Shown here: positions 10,618 through 20,989 of the stretch, one piece after another
Layout: every line of letters starts with the position of its first letter
Position numbering within the stretch: the stretch's first letter is position 1
NCBI RefSeq assembly: GCF_902167145.1
Contig: NC_050100.1
Location: forward strand, 216,312,081 to 216,376,080
From: Zea mays
Taxonomy: Eukaryota > Streptophyta > Magnoliopsida > Poales > Poaceae
Reading direction: 5' to 3'
Length of the DNA stretch: 64,000 nucleotides
Translations under genes and position numbers: made by a program
The notes under the pieces: generated by a model
The model's input: only the letters and a program-made list of their open reading frames with translations
Database searches by the model: none
What the model was told of the DNA's origin: nothing

Positions 10618-12795
10618 CTAAGGGTCATCAAGATAAAGTCCCTCAAATGCTTCTTCAAGGTCTTCGTCCTATGTAGAGTGTTGGCCTCTAGCTTCTCCTA
10701 GTTCCCAATCTTTCATGCAAAGTAGCATCTCTACCATTTCTGGTGCTAGGCGACGTCGTCGTTCCTCAATTATCCTGCCACAAAGGCTAAATGCAGTTTC
10801 TGAGGAAATTGTTGAGACAGGAACAGAAATAACATCTCTAGCTAAGATAGAGAGAATAGGATAGGACAACTTATGTTCATGCCACCAGTTTAGGATATTG
10901 AAGTCCTCATCAAACTTCTGCAAAGTGTCACTGTCCAGGTAGGAGGACAATTCTGTGTCATGTGAACTAAGGCCAGCACTAGAGTGTGCTTGTTGAAGCA
11001 AAGCAGATGCTGATGTTCCAGCTGCAAGGTTAGGAGTACTAGAACCAGGATATGAAAACTCAGAAATAGAATCAGATCCATAAATCAATCCCTAGTTTTG
11101 TTTCCTTTTACCTGTGACAGGAGGAGGAGGAGGCACTTGTTGCCTAACTGCACCAAACTTAACATCATATTTATTAAACATGGTAAACAATTCACTTTTC
11201 ACACAAGTAAAGTAAAGTGAGTAGTCAGTACCAGATAGACCAGATAAAATCCTTAAGATATTGCTAAAACACCTTAGTTTGGCTCTAGGATCAAGTATAA
11301 AAGCAAATGCATAGAGCATAGGTATATCCCTCCAGTACTTAAGGAACTTAGATTTCATAGGAGCAACAGCATGTCTAAGCAATGCATCATTTTCATACTG
11401 ATTTAAATGCTAGATAATGTCAAGAATATTATGCATAATAAGTGGAGATGTAGGATAGTAAACCCCATAAAGGGTCACAGTAGCATCATAAAACAGTTCA
11501 AGAAACTGAAGCAACTTTTCAGCCACATACCAATGCGAATTTGTCAACAGATTAGGTTCACCTGGTTTTCTAGGATAGTTAGTGTCCATGAACACACCAA
11601 AGGTTCCCTTGTAAGGAATTAAATGCTTAAGCATAAGATATGTAGAATTCCATCTCACGGGCATGTCAATGCCAAATTTACGAGGTTGTACATTCATAGC
11701 AACACAATAACCCTTAAATGCAGCAATACGCTGATTAGAAGCATTCAAGTAGACAATTGCAGTTCTAAATGAATCAAGGTAAGGTTGCAGTCTTTTCAAG
11801 CTGCATTTCACAATCAAATTGATAATATGGCAAGCACAACGTTGATGCAAGAATAAAGTACCAACATATCCAGCTAAGGATGGACTAAGCTTCTCCATAG
11901 CTTTAGAATTGGAGGAGGCATTATCCAAGGTTACAGAAAAAACTTTATTAACAACACCATAATCTTCAAGCACAGTCATAACCCTCACAGCAATGTTCTC
12001 ACCAGTGTGAGTTGTTTCAATAAGTCTAAGGCCAATGACCCTCTTTTCTAATGCCCAGTCATTAGAAATATAATGAGCAACCACACTAAGATAGTTTTCC
12101 TTAGCATTACCACTCCAAATATCAGATGTAATTGCAATAGAAGAAACAGATTGCAAGCACTCAACAACTATCTTACGACGATCATTAAAGAACTTGACAA
12201 AGTCCCTAGCAGTTGTTTGATGAGATACTTTCTTAAAGACATGATTATAAGATAGTCTAATATACTCCTCAAAAGCAGGTGACTCAGCAAAATTAAGTGG
12301 AAGATCAAGCCTAGCAATCAACCTACACATCTGAGTTCTAGCACGATCAGGACAGTAATCCCAGTTACGAACATAACCATCAGGGTTAAACTTAAGGACT
12401 GACTGCTTGCCTTGTTTAGCAAGCTTAACTTTGCAATCACGTTGGTGCCTAAGCAAATGACCAGTACCACTAGTAGACACAACAGTCAATGTAGATTTGC
12501 ACCCGTGACACTTACCACCATACCTTATCCTCTTACCGTTTACAGTATTGTAGAGCGGCTCGAAATCAAGCCAAACTTTAGATGTGCAAATTCTTTTATG
12601 CTTCTTACCATCAACATTTTCTGAAGTGTCTGCAGCACCATTATTGGTAGCAGCACCCTCCTCTAGGTTAATAGGGGCTGCACTGCTACCATTGTTAATG
12701 GACTGAGATGGATCATTCTCATAACAGGGCACAACATCCAAATCATTGTTGATGAACTGAGGTGGACTATTCTCACCACCAACACATTGCTCCAT
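10618..12795 (-). pseudogene. hAT transposase with three in-frame TAG codons
   Basis: One continuous frame of 726 codons runs from ATG at 12795 to a TAG at 10618-10620, interrupted only by TAG at 11410-11412, 11092-11094 and 10669-10671. It begins with a BED-type zinc finger (KRICTSKVWLDFEP, CHGCKSTL.. HLLRHQRDC), continues with the RNase H-like core (TSDIWSGNAKENYLSVVAHY, VTLDNASSNSKAM), and ends with the hAT dimerisation region (VPVSTISSETAFSLCGRII, EERRRRLAPEMVEMLLCMKDW). After the third TAG, 16 further sensible codons (DEDLEEAFEGLYLDDP) lead to the natural stop. No indels are evident. The enzyme is presumably dead unless the ambers are suppressed. Confidence 0.9.
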
Positions 12796-13905
12796 CACAA
12801 CTCACCGCCGTTACTACTACACAAATCACAGCATATTAGATTACCTCTGCGCCAGACACGAAGAACTCGTCGCCGTTAGTAGTAGATCCGGAGCACCGGT
12901 TCCAAAAGGACGGGTTCCTCACGGATCAATACAACTCACGGGGAAGACTTGCACAGAAAAAAGGATGAAGGGAATAAGCAAATCAGGTCACAGGAACGAC
13001 ATCCATAATAAGGTAGAAGTTTCCATTGAACACCAGATGTCCAAATCAGGTCACTAACCTCTGTGCCGGACGCAGAGCTGAGGCCGCCGTTAGCGGTAGT
13101 CGGTAGATCCGGTCCGGAGCCCCGGTTCCGTCGCCGACTCAAAGTGGAGATCGAGCCGACGCGCACTGGTTCCTCATGGTTACCGAAGACGAGCAGATCT
13201 GGAGCCCCGTTTCACGTCACTGGCGCCGTTGAGGTCAGGAGGAGTGGAGGACAGGAGGAGTGGAGAGGGGGTGGACGGAGGAGTGGAGGACACGACGAGC
13301 CGGAGCACAAGCACCGAGATGGCGAGATCCAGCGTTACCGTGCGAGTGCGAGAGTCCGAGACTGAGAGGGACGAGGAGGACACGTCCACGGAGGCGCCGA
13401 GCGGAGACGGAGAGGCCGAGAGCGGAGACCGAAGATGGAGGAGATGGACGAGAGGCGAGACGGCGGTCGCAGTCGCAGCGGAGAGGAGAGGAGCGGTCGA
13501 GCGGCTGAGTGGGTGCGCGACGCGATAGGAAACTAGGGTTAGGGTTACGGGCGGGCGGGGCGAGAATGAGACGGCCGCGACGCGGACGCCCATATATCCA
13601 GGCGGGCGCAGTGCCACAGTGCTTGCGGCTTGCAGCTGGGCTGGGCCGCTGGCCTGTTTCGTGGGCGCGTGGCTGGGCCGCTGTTTGGAAATTGGAATTT
13701 GTAGCGGGCTAAATTTGAAGCCCACCAAATATCGGGCCGTGCTCGGGCTAGCCCAACGGGCCGAGAGGGTTGTCGAGCCCGGCACGATCGTCGGGCCAGG
13801 CTGAGCCCGGGCCCGGAATAACTCGTGTCGTGCCGTGCTCGTGCCGTGCTAAAAACTCGTGCTTCGTGCCGTGCTAACGGGCCACGTGCTTTCTGGACAT
13901 CTATA

Positions 13906-14211
13906 GTTGTGCCCAGTGGTTCCACCTACAAGCTGCTCTACAAGGCCCACACCAAGGCGAACGATAAGGCACTGGTGCAGAAGTTGCTCAAGGGAATGAA
14001 CAAAACGGGGATTGTCCCGAATAAAAAGTTCTTCCTGGACGCTTTAGAAGCATTTGGCTCCTCTGAGAGGAAACCCAGGACATCACCAGGCATAAACTCT
14101 GCAAGCAAGCAGAGTACAGATTCGGCTGGCGATTCAGAAACTGCTACTTCTAAGAAACCAGAGGTAAGCAAGCGTTTGGCAAGTAGCTGCTATATAAGGC
14201 TGTTGGTTTGA
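13906..14211 (+). pseudogene. PPR protein pseudogene, 3' part
   Basis: This continues the interrupted PPR coding sequence with 'VVPSGSTYKLLYKAHTKAND', then 'LLKGMNKTGIVPNKKFFLDA', 'LEAFGSSERKPRTSPG' and a Ser-rich tail. The tail runs into a donor-like CCAGAG|GTAAGC at 14159-14170, so the original gene probably had an intron here and this copy is a duplicated rather than a retroposed pseudogene. The stop at 14209-14211 lies in what would be intron. Confidence 0.8.
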
Positions 14212-14213
14212 AC

Positions 14214-15001
14214 AGGCTCGTCAAATTACCTGACATCAGGAAGAAACGAAGAACACATTTGATCTGCACCAGAAACCGTTAATATAGTGTACTTGGAGCT
14301 ACGGGAGTTGCCCTGCTCCCAACAGTATGTTCCTTCCCTACTGAAGAATGCTGAGACCTTTCGTGCTGCGGCAAAATCTGCTTGTACATGTAATCTGTTA
14401 TCGTAAGTAGGTATTTTTGTTTCTTCAATTGTTATTACAGATCTGTGGTCCTATTTACTGAGCATCTCCCGATACATAAAACTGTGAACCGGAGTGGCAT
14501 GCAGCACGTTGTTTCAGAAAATGATCGCTTTTGTAAAATGCAAGAAGCATAAGAACATGTTTGAATCCATTAGTTAGCTAACTGATAGTTGCTAACTATC
14601 AGCTAGCTAATTATTAGCCAGAGTCTGTTTTGATCCATCGAACGGCTAATACGTGGTTGAATAGTAGGCTAGAGGTGCAAATGAACTATAAGCATCCCTC
14701 CACCAGCTAATGAACAGTGATGCCGTAGAACAATGAAAGCTCATACTTATATCAAAAACAGTACTAGCAATCATGCTAATTCACGGTGTTGACCAGATTG
14801 ACAGCAAATATTTCTTCAAGTCCAGATGGCCCTCAAAATATTGGGCAATCTGACATAAGTCTTAACAATGCACCATAAATTTCAGGATCCCTTAAACAAT
14901 GCATCATACACTTCGGGATAAACACATTTGGCTCGCCTACCACTGAATCCCCACAAATATCATATTCTGATGGCTTCTTGTGCCATTCCTTTTTCTGCAG
15001 C
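14214..15001. other. Intergenic; 3' UTR of the TRM9-like gene on the right
   Basis: 14214-14540 follows the PPR pseudogene and has no clear coding content. 14545-14720 holds short 'agttagctaact' inverted phrases of MITE character without clear ends. 14830-15001 is probably the 3' UTR of the minus-strand methyltransferase gene. Confidence 0.4.
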
Positions 15002-16688
15002 TCAAAGCTTCTCGAGAACAATGCACCAGTTGGATTTGTCATAGAACTGGTCAACAATAGCAGCATTCTTTATGCCAGAAACCAATCTGAAATTAAGAAA
15101 GTTGATGATATGACATAATCCGAATCAAAAGAGCTGACACTCAGCGAAAAGAAAGTAATACATGCTTACGAAGTGCAAGCAGCAGATTGTATTCATCTTT
15201 CTCTATAATTATTGTTACCAGATTCTTTCTCTATAAGGCAACCAAGTGACAAGTAGCGGTATCTATATGTATGAAGGCAACATTTCTGATGAACCCCTAA
15301 ACAGAATAATTGGGTAAAAGAGTAGAAATAAAAGCAGTCAAAATGTCAACTGCATCGAACTGCCTTCAACAGCTCGTGTTATCATCTCTAGTTATTCCAT
15401 TTTCCCGACCTTTCATGACTAAACAAACACATTAACAGTGACCAAGACACTAGTATCACAAGTAAAATGGTAGAAAAAATAGGAATAAACACATGAAACA
15501 GGAAGCTTCTATGAGGCATCACTATGGCTTTGAGCAAATGAAGAATTTGACTTTATGCAGGTACAGGTAGAAACAAAAGGGGGAGGGAAGTAAGCTTTTC
15601 GTGTAAATGTAGAGTAACTGAGAAAGAATACTCCACCTCTGAAGTTCTCCTTCAACAAAAACATGATAATAACGATTGTAGACCACTGTACCCTTCTTCT
15701 CATCTTTCTTTGCAAATCCATTTTCCAGAGCAGCAGATGCACCACCAATTTCAGCTCGGTGAAATGGTAGATGCCATGGAACAAAGTACTCCTGCTGGTT
15801 TTTCTCATTTTCATCAGTCTTTGAATTACTACAGTCAATGGTCTTGTCCTCCACCTCACCATGACAGCTTTTCAATCGGTCATCTGTTTGCTTCGTGAAA
15901 CCAGCATCTTCATCAGTTTCTGCAATGCTTTCCAGAAGAGTTCCAGATTTACTGCGTACTGGAGGACTGCTCTGTTCAACCCACTCTTCAGTATATTTCT
16001 CGCAGAGGGGAGTCCACTTGTTGAGCAAAGACTTGTCTTCCTGCTCCCTAGCCCAGACTGTTATAAGCACCAGACCACCTCTTCGAACAACACGGATTAG
16101 CTCTTCTATGGCCCTCCTCCGCCTATCATCAGTACTCAAATGATGCAACACAGCAATTGAAATTGCTGCATCGCCAAAATCATTCCTGTATGGGAGGTTG
16201 ACAGCATCAGCAACCAACACCTCATGCCCTCTCCCAGCACATATCTCAATAAGCGGTGGGCTTATATCACATCCTATGAATAAACAATCAGGGTTGAAAC
16301 CCAAATACTTGCCATTACCACAGCCAGCATCCAGTACAACCGACCCTGGCCTCAAGGAATTCAAGAATCCTGCAACCTTGGGCCATTTAGCAAATCTTGT
16401 TGCACTGAAATGGGGAGCTATGGCATCATAGACACGATGCACATACTTCTTCTCAATTTCTGGAGTGGACTGAACACTTGAGAAGCAACTGTGGTTTCCC
16501 TCAGCAGGAACCATGTCTTGAGCCTCCAACGAATCATTTGGCCTCATCGGGTTGTTAGTGCTAAGATGCTGAAACGTTGGCTTATAACTAGAGAATTCTT
16601 TATTTCGAAAGCTTGAAGAATATGAATGAGAAATGTGTATGGCTTTATGAATGCTTCTTGCTGTTATCCTCGAAAATATTAGTATCAT
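15002..16688 (-). CDS. TRM9: TRM9-like tRNA (carboxymethyluridine-34) methyltransferase
   Basis: CDS is complement(join(15002..15086, 15637..16688)), 378 residues. It is a class I SAM-dependent methyltransferase of the TRM9/ABH8 type, which completes mcm5U at the tRNA wobble position together with TRM112. Visible: 'STPEIEKKYVHRVYDAIAPH' at the domain entry, SAM motif I 'VVLDAGCGNGKYL', 'FIGCDISPPLIEIC', 'VADAVNLPYRNDFGDAAISI', 'HLSTDDRRRRAIEELIRVVR', and 'QEYFVPWHLPFHRAEI'. The frame crosses a donor AG|GTGGAG at 15637/15636; joining at 15086 (acceptor TTTCAG) restores 'ELQRLVSGIKNAAIVDQFYD' then 'KSNWCIVLEKL'. The frame continues open into the 550-bp intron, ending at 15522. The ATG at 16688 is the first true ATG in frame; it lies 8 bases inside an acceptor-like GCATAG|GTC at 16696, so a 5'-UTR intron (donor at 16884) is likely. 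The N-terminal 60 residues are variable and Ser-rich. Confidence 0.9.
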
Positions 16689-16884
16689 GCAAGACCTATG
16701 CCAAAGAATATATGAATTAGCCACGCTGATGGTTTGCCAATAACTCAGACGATAAAGAGATGAAACTACAGCAGATTAGCTTGGTCAATGGCAGTGACAG
16801 AACCAAGATTTAAGCTAGGTTAGTCATAGCCAGTACTACCATATGCAATTCAGTATAATCCATATTCACAGTTCGGTACATTAC

Positions 16885-17640
16885 CAGGGTTCCAAAAGGA
16901 GGCACTAAGCTCGCGCTGAAACGTAAGCGGACAGGTAACGCTTCGTTTCGGGCAAGCGCTACCAAAGCGGCACGGCCGCCTTGCTGGAGCAGCGGCTGCT
17001 GGCTCCCACTGCCCGCCGGCCGCACGCGGCGCGCAGTGCAGCCGCCGGGGCCGGGCGCTGTCGACGGTCCACCGGAGGCGGAAGGGGAGCGGGAGGCGCG
17101 CATGCAGGGTCGCCGGCCGGTATGCGGGGGGGACGAGGACCGGAGGCGAGGGTGCGAGTCGATTGGCGAGAGGCGGGAGGAAGAGCCGCTGACGACGGCA
17201 GCGAGTCTGGGGTTGCCCCGCCGTCGCTGAGAGCCCGAACCTGAGCGCCGCCGCTGTCGCCTGCGTGCCAAGGGCGAGTCGGGGAGGGAGCGGAAGATGG
17301 AAGGCCGGCGCTGCGAGGAAGATGAAGAGGAAGAAACGGCGGCGGCTGTCGGGCAGTGTGCCTTCGCTGTTAGGGCAAAGAAACGTGTGGGTGCGATTCA
17401 ACGTGGTTCCCAACTTAACTGGATCCGGATCTTTATTCAGATTTACTATGAACAAATAACATATGAAATTTACTATATAAATTTATATAAGTAAACCTCT
17501 TAAAATTGTTCTACATCTTTTTAAATAGAAAATAATTGATAATTGATATAAAGTTTGGATACGAATACGGATTCGAAAGGTTTTTCACTTTTTTCTAGTC
17601 ATAAAACAATACAAACAAAAAATTATACAAAATTGAAGAT
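16885..17640 (-). other. Probable 5' leader and promoter region of the TRM9-like gene
   Basis: 16885-17270 is GC-rich and ends at a good donor CTG|GTAATG (16885/16884), as expected for a non-coding first exon. Several long frames here are by-products of high GC. 17270-17640 turns AT-rich; I see no clear TATA box. Confidence 0.4.
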
Positions 17641-18979
17641 ATCAAGTCCAAGAGAGCTTAAGCATGGACCTAAATATATAATATTGTGTAAAATGGTATA
17701 AGTATGAGGTTTGCACTTTTAAATATGTTGCATAGGTCCATTATAAATGTTTCTAGTACTTGTGTTTAGGCTCTAACACATTTTGTAGAGAAAAACGTTT
17801 TTTGGCTTGAGTTTGGGCATATTGCAAACCACTATGAAATGAAGCAATGAAGGTATGATTCTAGCTCTTAGTCAATTGTTTTGTTGCTAACTATGTTTGT
17901 ATAAATGATAGGAATCATCATAAAAGGAGTCAAAAAGAAGTGAAGGAGTTTGGCTCAAAAGAGCCAAAGTTGGGCTAGACTGGGCTTCACCGGACAGTTC
18001 GGTGTGCACCGGACATGTCTAGTGATGGCCTGGACAGCCGGCCCCAACTGGTCGCTCTTGGGATTTTCTTGGACTCGTTGGCTATAATTCACTGGACTAT
18101 CTAGTGTCCATCGAACATGTCCGGTGCGCCAAGCGGACAAGGGCCAACGGCTCTTCGCCCGCGTCAACGGCCTGCAGTGTGATCAACGCCGACCAGTTCA
18201 ATAGGCCACAGTCGGGAAGGGTCACCAGACATGTCCGGTGCACCCACGGACAGAAGGCAATCCGCGCTTTCCAAAGGAAGGAGCAACAGATCCTTGGCCC
18301 CTTGGGGCTATAAAAGAGACCCCTAGAAGTCTCTACTAGAATACCAAACATTCCTAGAGCACACTACAACTCCGAGACTCCGCGACCACGCCTTCGAAGT
18401 GTTTGAGAGAGATATGAGCGCATTTTCTATGTCGTTACTATGTCGCTTTGTTGTTGCGCTCTCTTCTTTGCATGTGTGCGTGTGTTGCTACAATTGAGCT
18501 CTTGTGTGTGTACTCTACTCCCACCCATACTCTGAATTGGATTGTGATCATCTTGTGTAGGTGTGAGAGATTCCAATTTGTGGAGATTCCTCACAAACGG
18601 TTTTGATATATGGAAGAATACCATGGCACTTAAGTTTGATATTTAGATCATTTGAGAGGGGTTGAGTACAACCCTTGGTCGAAGGAGGTCACCACAACAT
18701 GGAGTAGGTTTTGGTCGAACCACGCGAAAAATCGTTGTGTCTTTTGTCCATTTACTTTATTGTGATTTCTATCTTCCTTTGAGCATAAAATTCACGTACA
18801 TATTGCTCCTAGTTTAATACACATCTCAAGTGAGCAATCAAGTGAAGAGTCTTTCTTTCTCTCATCTTCTCACACGAACTTGGTTTTTAGTCACTTTGAC
18901 CCATAAATTGGACCAAGTTTGTGTTGTTTGCAACAAGTTTTGTAGGATCATCCATTCCCCTCCCCCTTAGGTGCTCTCA
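17640..18979 (+). mobile_element. Degenerate copia-type (Sirevirus-like) LTR, plus orientation
   Basis: The segment has the same design as the two LTR families at 36-54 kb, in opposite orientation: an array of GGAC..GTCC palindromes (caccggacatgtccggtg-type, about 17990-18245), a TATA box GGGGCTATAAAAG at 18305-18316, a 'GTGGTTCGAC' phrase facing the matching GAGGTTCGG block, and an end ATTCCCCTCCCCCTTAGGTG..CTCA closing at CA 18978-18979. No primer-binding site follows, and the start is not defined, so it is a solo or truncated LTR. Many point differences make it old. Confidence 0.5.
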
Positions 18980-19029
18980 CTTACATACAATGAAGATCAA
19001 GTGTGATGTCTAGGCACTCAAATTTTATG

Positions 19030-19300
19030 GGGGCCGACTACCTTCTCAACCAAAGATTAGTAACAAAAAAATTAGGCCTATTCTTGTTTGGTGGGTCTAA
19101 CAACATGACCTTGACGTTGTTGCCTATATCTTTTCTAACCAAGTAATATGCATTGAAAACAAATAGTCTTCTGCCTAGGCAATGGGGTTGGTGGAGTAGC
19201 ATTGCAATTATGGATAAAGTATCCCTCATTTTCACACTTAAATCATTTATTATGTATAGAGTGTCCCTCATTTCCAAATTCAAAGCACTTGATAGTGATG
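19030..19300 (-). pseudogene. Zinc-knuckle (gag-like) relic
   Basis: On the minus strand two decayed CCHC units stand in tandem ('KCFEFGNEGHSIHNK' and 'FKCENEGYFIHNC'), then 'CFQCILLG'. Several Cys are lost and a stop separates the two. This is what an old retrotransposon nucleocapsid region would look like. It lies downstream, in minus orientation, of an LTR-like segment at 19360-19810. Confidence 0.4.
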
Positions 19301-19359
19301 AATGATGAGCTTCGTCTTTATCTTTTAACAATGGAGTTTCTAAGATTGTTGCGAACAAC

Positions 19360-19810
19360 AAATCACATCCATGAAATAGTCTTTATCGGAAGCTCTCCCG
19401 GGAGAAGATGTTACAAGTGCGAGATTACAAAAATGGTCGATCCCCATAGCGGAAGCACTATTCATCTATTTATAAGATCAATTATGTATACACTTTGGGG
19501 ATTACAAGAAGGCACTTCATATTACACAACAATCCTTCATAGTTGAAGATGTACAATCAATCTTTGTACAGCAGAGACATGTCCACATGTCTTTTCACCT
19601 TCTTGAGGACTTTATGCCTTCTTCAAAGGTGATCCTAGAGATATTGAAAGCTTCGTTTCACATTCGGCTTGTCACGCGACCTTCAGTACTGTTCTTTGCT
19701 CTGTGTTTGGGGCTACACCTTCTTTGTTTTTGATAAGCTTTTCCCTAGAAACATCTTAACTAGTGAACTTCATTGTTATGGACCTTTGGCTAAGGATATT
19801 CTCCCCAACA
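19360..19810 (-). mobile_element. LTR-like fragment, minus orientation
   Basis: On the minus strand the segment begins TGTTGGGGAGAAT at 19810, a common plant LTR start, and carries a TATA-like TTATAAATAG around 19470 followed by a U-rich stretch. The far end and target duplication are not defined. It fits a 5' LTR of the relic with the zinc-knuckle fragment. Confidence 0.4.
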
Positions 19811-20989
19811 TATGGATATGTAAAGAGCAATAAGATTTGGCGATCACATATAAGTTTATTCTAAATTACTGAGAACAAATGACTAAAAGCTAAAATATAC
19901 AAAGCCTAAGAGTTGTTCACTTGTTTGTAACCTAAAAGCTCATCTAAAACATGTTATTTCTATCTTCTCTGTTGCTTCTAGATTACTTATCTAGAAAGTA
20001 GACCGATATTTTTTATATAACAACAGTCAAAAAATTAATATAGACTCTATACTGAGGCATCCATATAAGAGCACCATTATTTTTTTGTCGGTCTGAGCAC
20101 CATCATTTCAAAATAAGAACCCAAGTTTATTGCGTAGGTAGAATCTATGTTCGCATTTGAAGCGGGCTCATATCCTTTTTTCAATGTGCAATCATCTTCG
20201 TATCCATATAGGCTTCTCTTGGTCCATATAAAATTATGGAGTGGAACTCTACCAAACGAGCCATAAAATGGATTCAGCCCTCCATGGACAATGTGATGAC
20301 CTGAATTAGCTTTTGCAGATGGAAGGAGACAACATAGGAAGAAATCAAAATGAGGAATGGTGGTGGTGACGACGGTCATGGAGGAGCGACGAATGGATCG
20401 ACCGGAGGCGCTTTCCGATAATTTACTGGATCTTTTTTGTACAAACTTGTAAGAATTGTAATCAGAGCAAATTGTGTATGCCTACTACTAAAACACATCA
20501 CTGCTCCTTCAGCTACTGCATGCACAGTCAGGTCAGGTTAACCAAAGAATCAAATGTAAAACTAGCCATGCGCTCTTTTCACCTCTTTGTTTCCCCTTTA
20601 CCATAACACCATACATTACTCCTTTTGCAACTTATATCTGAGTACAATATTTCTGTTAGACGAGACAAAGCAACCGATCTAAAAAGAATCGATATATATA
20701 TAACGTCAACATGGCAGAAAAGAAAAAAGAAATAAAAGAGTTTTTTTTTCTAGTTTCGACAACACCATTTATACAGCAGGAAGCATCCAATCCTCAACTC
20801 TGGAACAAGACGATCCAAATCTACCATCCAGAAACCTTCATATTCGATGGATTTTTAGTGTGTATGTTTCTGGACTCGAATGGCTTCAAGGACTGGATAT
20901 CAAAATGAATTCACGCTTGTGTGAACACAGCAAAGCAGATACAAAATCCTAAGACTACACAGATTGTACAACATCAAGCAGGCGTCTTA
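19811..20989. other. Intergenic; 3' UTR of the MUB gene at the right
   Basis: No recognisable gene. A 100-codon minus-strand frame at 20077-20379 has no known domain. The last 200-300 bases probably belong to the MUB 3' UTR. Confidence 0.4.

Larger units (their letters stand above)
10021..13905. mobile_element. hAT transposon with degenerate transposase
   Basis: A 3885-bp element inside the PPR pseudogene. Terminal inverted repeats are TTTAGATGTCC and GGACATCTATA, and an 8-bp target duplication GTTGTGAC / GTTGTGCC (one mismatch) sits at 10013-10020 and 13906-13913. Removing the element and one duplication restores the codons KCVVPSGS of the host. GC-rich subterminal zones (tandem CCCGG at the left, repeated CGTGCCGTGCT at the right) are typical of hAT ends. 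The transposase is on the minus strand. A related block occurs twice upstream of it (about 12840-12925 and 13045-13140). Confidence 0.9.

Noticed and set aside
13180..13785. A 201-codon minus-strand frame in the hAT element, with overlapping long frames
   Set aside because: Low-complexity Ser/Arg-rich translation from GC-rich subterminal DNA; no stop pressure and no domain.
15522..15636. C-terminal extension of the TRM9-like frame into the intron
   Set aside because: The extension has no similarity to the family, whereas splicing at 15637/15086 restores the conserved ending.
20077..20379. 100-codon minus-strand frame between LTR debris and the MUB gene
   Set aside because: No recognisable domain, no promoter or splice context; likely chance.
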